A stretch of 10,080 nucleotides of DNA from Rhodococcus sp. (in: high G+C Gram-positive bacteria) (GTDB lineage Bacteria > Actinomycetota > Actinomycetes > Mycobacteriales > Mycobacteriaceae), in contig JAAYXN010000373.1 of the NCBI GenBank assembly GCA_012515885.1, forward strand, positions 1 through 10,080. The letters run 5' to 3'. The notes under the pieces were generated by a model. That model worked only from the letters and a program-made list of their open reading frames with translations. It had not been told where the DNA came from and made no database searches. The position numbers were made by a program, and so were the translations under genes. Positions 6,870 to 10,080 of the stretch are shown here, in pieces; position 1 is the stretch's first letter, and each line of letters begins with the position of its first letter.

Positions 6870-7583
6870 TTGTCTTCCAACCTCACTGACGCCCTGCTCA
6901 GCCCGATCCTTTCCGTCGATGCGGCCGGGCCGCGCATCACGTACTACGACGACGCAACCGGCGAGCGCATCGAGCTGTCCGCTCTCACCCTGGCTAACTG
7001 GGCGGCTAAAACCGCGAACATGCTGCGCGACGAGTTTGGGCTGACACCGGGCGACAAGGTGGCCGTCAGTCTGCCTGCGCACTGGCAGACTGCCGCGGTC
7101 CTTTTGGGGGTCTGGTGGGCGGGCGGCGAAGTCCTCCTTGACCTCAGCGACGTCGACGACGCAGCGGTCGCCCTCGTCACCGTCGACCATCTTGAGAGCG
7201 TCGACTCCGTCGACGAGATTGCTGTGCTCTCCCTCGACCCATTTGGTCGTCCCGTCCCCGACCTGCCGATCGGGGTCACTGACTACGCCACCACGGTGCG
7301 CGTGCATGGCGATCAGTTTCAGACCGCAGGTGCCGGCCCCGTCTTCGACGGGCTGGATGCGGACGCGGTACTTGAGCAGGCCCAGGCGGCTGCTCGGGAA
7401 CTGGGACTCAGCGCCGCCGACCGGGTTCTGGCGACAGCGCCGTGGGACACCACCGAACATCTCGTGCAGAACTTCCTGGCAATCCTCGCCGCGGGCGCGT
7501 CCCTCGTGCACGTCGCCAACCCAGATGCTGATGCGCAAACCCGACGCGTCACCTCGGAAAAGATCACGCGTCAACTGCCCTAA
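6870..7583 (+). CDS. TIGR03089 family protein
   Basis: A 237-residue protein resembling the TIGR03089 family, actinobacterial proteins of about 230 residues that look like the N-terminal part of an AMP-binding acyl-CoA synthetase. Visible: an AMP-ligase-like beginning (ITYYDDATGERIELSALTLANWAAKTANML), LTPGDKVAVSLPAHWQTAAVLLGVWWAGGEV, and a later segment around LATAPWDTTEHLVQNFLAILAAGASLVHV. The P-loop-like STGxPK and the C-terminal adenylation domain are absent, so catalysis by the usual ligase chemistry is unlikely and the role is unknown. It follows the LCP gene by 41 nt on the same strand, as Rv3268 follows Rv3267 in M. tuberculosis (from memory), and may be co-transcribed with it. The start is TTG at 6870: a stop at 6849-6851 leaves no ATG or GTG choice upstream. 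Its ribosome-binding site is weak. Confidence 0.85.
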   Translation: MSSNLTDALLSPILSVDAAGPRITYYDDATGERIELSALTLANWAAKTANMLRDEFGLTPGDKVAVSLPAHWQTAAVLLGVWWAGGEVLLDLSDVDDAAVALVTVDHLESVDSVDEIAVLSLDPFGRPVPDLPIGVTDYATTVRVHGDQFQTAGAGPVFDGLDADAVLEQAQAAARELGLSAADRVLATAPWDTTEHLVQNFLAILAAGASLVHVANPDADAQTRRVTSEKITRQLP

Positions 7584-7594
7584 ACGAGTACGGG

Positions 7595-7620
7595 CCCGGC
7601 ACTCCCTAAGGTGTGCCGGG
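7595..7620. terminator. Bidirectional hairpin between convergent TIGR03089 gene and purE
   Basis: CCCGGCAC (7595-7602) and GTGCCGGG (7613-7620) form a perfect 8-bp, GC-rich stem with a 10-nt loop. It lies 11 nt after the plus-strand stop codon and 16 nt after the minus-strand one. The plus-strand side continues into TTGTGG and then a later TTTT; neither side has a tight U-tract. Confidence 0.65.
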
Positions 7621-7636
7621 TTGTGGTGCAGCTGTT

Positions 7637-8146
7637 TTAGCCGAGCAGGTTCTTCTTGAGGGCAGCGTCCTTGTCGAGCACCATCTTCTCCAGATCCGCC
7701 TGGAACGCAGCCATCTTCCGCTGCAGCACCTGATCAGAGGCACCCAGGATGCGCACTGCCAGCAGTCCCGCGTTGCGGGCGCCGCCAATCGACACCGTCG
7801 CCACCGGGATACCCGCAGGCATCTGGACGATCGACAGTAGCGAATCCATGCCGTCGAGATACTTGAGCGGGACGGGTACGCCGATGACTGGCAGCGCCGT
7901 CGCGGACGCGACCATGCCCGGCAGGTGCGCGGCGCCACCAGCACCCGCGATGATCACCTGAATACCGCGGTCAGCAGCTTCTTCTGCATAGTTGAGCATC
8001 CGCTGCGGGGTGCGGTGCGCGGAAACAACACCCACCTCAAACGGCACCTCGAACTCCGCCAGTGCCAGCGCCGCAGCCTCCATCGTCGGCCAGTCGGAGT
8101 CGCTGCCCATGATCAAGCCCACGCGGGGGCCATTCTGAGTTGTCAC
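7637..8146 (-). CDS. purE: N5-carboxyaminoimidazole ribonucleotide mutase (class I PurE)
   Basis: A 169-residue protein, normal for bacterial class I PurE. Visible: GSDSDW (14-19), SAHRTP with the catalytic-site histidine (42-47), AGAGGAAHLPGM (67-78), then GVP, LSIVQMPAGIPVAT and GGARNAGLLA. It converts N5-CAIR to CAIR in de novo purine synthesis in the cytosol, using the product of PurK. Start: GTG at 8146 overlaps the purK stop (GTGA), with AGGAGA (8153-8158) 6 nt upstream, an excellent ribosome-binding site. A longer open frame to 8185 is therefore not used. Translation is likely coupled to purK. Confidence 0.96.
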   Translation of the reverse strand: MTTQNGPRVGLIMGSDSDWPTMEAAALALAEFEVPFEVGVVSAHRTPQRMLNYAEEAADRGIQVIIAGAGGAAHLPGMVASATALPVIGVPVPLKYLDGMDSLLSIVQMPAGIPVATVSIGGARNAGLLAVRILGASDQVLQRKMAAFQADLEKMVLDKDAALKKNLLG

Positions 8147-9426
8147 TTCACGTCTCCTGAATGCTCGTCCCAGCCGTCGGTCCACTCACCATGCGAGAGC
8201 CAGTGTGCCGCACGCTCAGCGCGTTCGCGCACTGCCGCGACATACTCGGGGTCCTCAATCGATCCGGCGCCGCCAACGATGTTGACGTGCCCGATCTTGC
8301 GGTTTGGCCGCTCCCCCTTGTGATAGAGGTGCACTTTCGCGTCCGGCATCCGCGCGAACAGGTGGTGCACCCGCTCGTCCATGCTCATCTCCGGGGCCTG
8401 CGCAGCTCCCAGCACGTTCGCCATCACCGTGAGCGGTGCCAACGGTGCCGTATCGCCCAGCGGGTAGTCCAGGACAGCACGCAAATGCTGCTCAAACTGT
8501 GAGGTTCGAGCGCCATCCATCGTCCAGTGCCCCGAGTTGTGCGGACGCATCGCCAGTTCGTTGACGACGAGGGCGCCGTCGACAGTTTCAAACAGCTCCA
8601 CGGCCATCGACCCGACTACACCGAGTTCTGACGCAATACGCAGCGCCAGTAGTTCCGCTTCTTCCGCCAGCTCGGTCGACAGCGCCGGAGCCGGTGCCAA
8701 CGTGACCGCGCACTGGCCGTCGCGCTGCACCGTTTCCACCACGGGCCAGCTCGCGCCCTGTCCAAACGGCGAGCGGGCAACCATCGCGGACAGTTCCCGG
8801 CGCATCGGCACCTTCTGCTCCACCATCAGCTGCGCGCCCGCATCCAGCTCACGCGTCACGACCGCTTCAGCGGCATCACGGTCCGAGGCGTCATTGAAAA
8901 TCCACACCCCGCGGCCGTCATAGCCGCCGCGGACTGTCTTCAGCACCACCGACCAGTTCTGTGCGTCAGCGAACGCGTTCAGATCAGCCACCGACGCGAT
9001 CTCCGCGAACTCCGGAACAGGCGCACCCATCTCCCGCAGCTTGTGCCGCATCGCCAACTTGTCCTGCGCATACCGCAGCGCCTGCGGCGGTGGCTGCACA
9101 TTGACGCCCTCCGCGACCAACACCTCAAGATGCTCCGTCGGAACATGCTCATGGTCGAAGGTGAGCGCATGCGCGCCCGTCGCGGCTCGGCGCAGCGCGT
9201 CAAGGTCCGTGTGGCTACCCAACACCACGTCAGGGGTGACGAGAGCTGCCGGTTCGTCCGCTGAACCGGAGAGCACCCGCAACGTCTGCCCGAGAGCAAT
9301 CGCGTACTGATGCGTCATCCGAGCCAGCTGGCCGCCACCGATCATGGTCACCACGGGGGCACCAACCGGGACGCTGCGAGAAGGGCGCGGTGCCGCGCTA
9401 TCGGAAGAATCTGAAGAACGTGTCAC
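8143..9426 (-). CDS. purK: N5-carboxyaminoimidazole ribonucleotide synthase (ATP-grasp)
   Basis: A 427-residue ATP-grasp enzyme. Visible: IGGGQLARM (29-37), FDHEHVP (90-96), the ATP-grasp KTVRGGYDGRG (163-173), MVEQKVPMRRELS, and NELAMRPHNSGHWT around 289-302, diagnostic of PurK. It joins AIR, bicarbonate and ATP to form N5-CAIR, which PurE rearranges. It is first in a two-gene purK-purE operon with a 4-nt overlap. The start is GTG at 9426: an in-frame stop at 9439-9441 leaves little choice, and the ribosome-binding site is weak. The first 22 residues are serine-rich and not part of the fold, so a later start is conceivable although no good internal one with a Shine-Dalgarno sequence was found. 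Confidence 0.95.
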   Translation of the reverse strand: MTRSSDSSDSAAPRPSRSVPVGAPVVTMIGGGQLARMTHQYAIALGQTLRVLSGSADEPAALVTPDVVLGSHTDLDALRRAATGAHALTFDHEHVPTEHLEVLVAEGVNVQPPPQALRYAQDKLAMRHKLREMGAPVPEFAEIASVADLNAFADAQNWSVVLKTVRGGYDGRGVWIFNDASDRDAAEAVVTRELDAGAQLMVEQKVPMRRELSAMVARSPFGQGASWPVVETVQRDGQCAVTLAPAPALSTELAEEAELLALRIASELGVVGSMAVELFETVDGALVVNELAMRPHNSGHWTMDGARTSQFEQHLRAVLDYPLGDTAPLAPLTVMANVLGAAQAPEMSMDERVHHLFARMPDAKVHLYHKGERPNRKIGHVNIVGGAGSIEDPEYVAAVRERAERAAHWLSHGEWTDGWDEHSGDVK

Positions 9427-9464
9427 TGCTCTATGGTGTCATGCTGGCATCGAGGCAGCGTGAC

Positions 9465-9479
9465 CGCAGGTTATCTGCG
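9465..9479. repeat. 15-bp near-palindrome in the purK/GtrA intergenic region
   Basis: CGCAGGTTATCTGCG has 6 of 7 matched pairs around a central T (9472). It lies 39 bp upstream of purK in the divergent intergenic region, a suitable place for an operator. No regulator is identified. Confidence 0.35.
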
Positions 9480-9559
9480 CTGCACCACCGCCCCATCAAC
9501 CAGTTCTCTATGGCGCAGCACACAGCAGTTCCTGAGATTGTCCTGATTATTTCGCCCCG

Positions 9560-9580
9560 AGTTGGTTGCGTAGTTGGTTG
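9560..9580 (+). repeat. Tandem 9-bp direct repeat AGTTGGTTG
   Basis: AGTTGGTTG occurs at 9560-9568 and again at 9572-9580, a 12-bp period. The second copy contains TTGGTT (9574-9579), which would be the -35 for the TACACT -10 at 18-nt spacing. The arrangement could be an activator or repressor site for the GtrA gene; this is inference. Confidence 0.45.
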
Positions 9581-9603
9581 TAACCCGTCCCGCTTCGTAC
9601 ACT
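9574..9603 (+). promoter_or_regulatory. Candidate promoter of the GtrA gene (leaderless)
   Basis: TTGGTT (9574-9579) and TACACT (9598-9603) are 18 nt apart. TACACT ends 8 nt before the GTG at 9612, and no Shine-Dalgarno sequence lies between. Transcription would start at or beside the GTG. Confidence 0.45.
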
Positions 9604-9611
9604 CCACAGTT

Positions 9612-10080
9612 GTGTCATTCGTCGAAGGGGTCATCGCCCGCGTGCCCCAGCCCTTCCGGGCCCTTCGTTACGCCATGCGGAGCTGATCAAGTTTGCGATC
9701 GTGGGGGGTACCACCTTCGTCATCGACTCTGTCATCTTCTTCTCCCTGAAGCTGACGGTGCTCGAAGCCAAACCGGTCACCGCCAAAATCATCGCCGGTG
9801 TGATCGCTGTGATCGCGTCCTACATCCTCAACCGTGAATGGTCGTTCAAGAACCGTGGTGGGCGTGAACGCCACCATGAAGCATTCTTGTTCTTCGCGGT
9901 CAGCGGTGTCGGCGTGGTCCTCAGCTTCATCCCACTGTGGATCTCCAGCTACGTCTTCAACCTGCGGGTACCCGAAGTCAGTTTTACGACGGAGAACATC
10001 GCTGACTTCGTAAGCGCCTACATCATCGGCAACCTGCTGCAGATGGGCTTCCGATTCTGGGCGTTCCGCCGCTACGTGTT
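9612..10080 (+). CDS. GtrA-family membrane protein, apparent 1-nt frameshift near 9671, 3'-partial
   Basis: GtrA-like proteins are small four-helix membrane proteins linked to translocating or processing polyprenyl-linked sugars. In one frame the gene begins GTG at 9612 (VSFVEGVIARVPQPFRALRY) and runs into TGA at 9684-9686. From about 9671 the next frame (RHAELIKFAIVGGTTF...) is open to the window end. It carries four hydrophobic segments, the conserved NREWSF after helix 2, and a final FRFWAFRRYVF. Inserting one C after 9671 gives ...ALRYRHAELIKF..., as I recall for the homologue Rv3277. In the second frame the only usable start is GTG at 9701, which would clip helix 1. This is either a genuine mutation or a sequence error. 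It is divergent from purK, and the C-terminus is outside the window. Confidence 0.8.

Noticed and set aside
6825..7574. A 249-codon minus-strand frame opposite the TIGR03089 gene
   Set aside because: No recognisable motif. The plus strand shows the clear family match and fits the neighbouring gene order.
9660..9690. Programmed -1 frameshifting, or restart at a CTG overlapping the TGA, in the GtrA gene
   Set aside because: No slippery heptamer is present before the stop, and the CTG at 9683 has no properly placed ribosome-binding site. A one-base loss or a sequence error is simpler.

Overview
The window looks like chromosomal core DNA from a mycolic-acid-containing actinomycete (Mycobacteriales/Corynebacteriales). 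Three things point there: moderately high GC, frequent GTG starts, and gene content and order. From memory, the order lcp – rmlD – wbbL – manB, together with the TIGR03089 gene, purE, purK and a GtrA gene, parallels the M. tuberculosis block Rv3264c–Rv3268 and Rv3275c–Rv3277. The genus cannot be fixed from this sequence alone.

Left edge (1–1080, minus): the N-terminal three quarters of a membrane polyprenyl glycosylphosphotransferase, cut by the window edge. Next is a gene-free stretch (about 1081–1561) with lower GC and several short dyad symmetries. It holds a hairpin just past the end of the next operon.

Cell-wall block (1562–5216, minus): rmlD, wbbL, manB and a cytosolic SGNH/GDSL hydrolase, packed head to tail. 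The order of transcription is rmlD -> wbbL -> manB -> SGNH. rmlD makes dTDP-L-rhamnose. wbbL uses it to build the rhamnose-GlcNAc linker that joins arabinogalactan to peptidoglycan. manB supplies GDP-mannose for mannosylated envelope glycans. Divergent from rmlD is a LytR-CpsA-Psr (LCP) gene of the Lcp1/CpsA type (5287–6828, plus), whose family attaches arabinogalactan to peptidoglycan. Linker synthesis and ligation therefore share one divergent promoter region of about 70 bp. A TIGR03089 family gene (6870–7583, plus) follows.

Purine block (7637–9426, minus): purK and purE overlap by 4 nt (GTGA) and catalyse the two carboxylation steps leading to CAIR. A hairpin at 7595–7620 separates them from the convergent TIGR03089 gene. 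Divergent from purK, at the right edge, is a GtrA-family membrane protein gene (9612 onward, plus). Its reading frame breaks near 9671.

The main unusual points are the apparent 1-nt frameshift in the GtrA gene, a recurring pattern of -10 hexamers 6–8 nt before GTG starts (candidate leaderless genes), and the dyad-rich non-coding region left of the SGNH gene. I saw no tRNA, rRNA, CRISPR, insertion sequence or obvious horizontally acquired system. This is largely an ordinary, conserved region.
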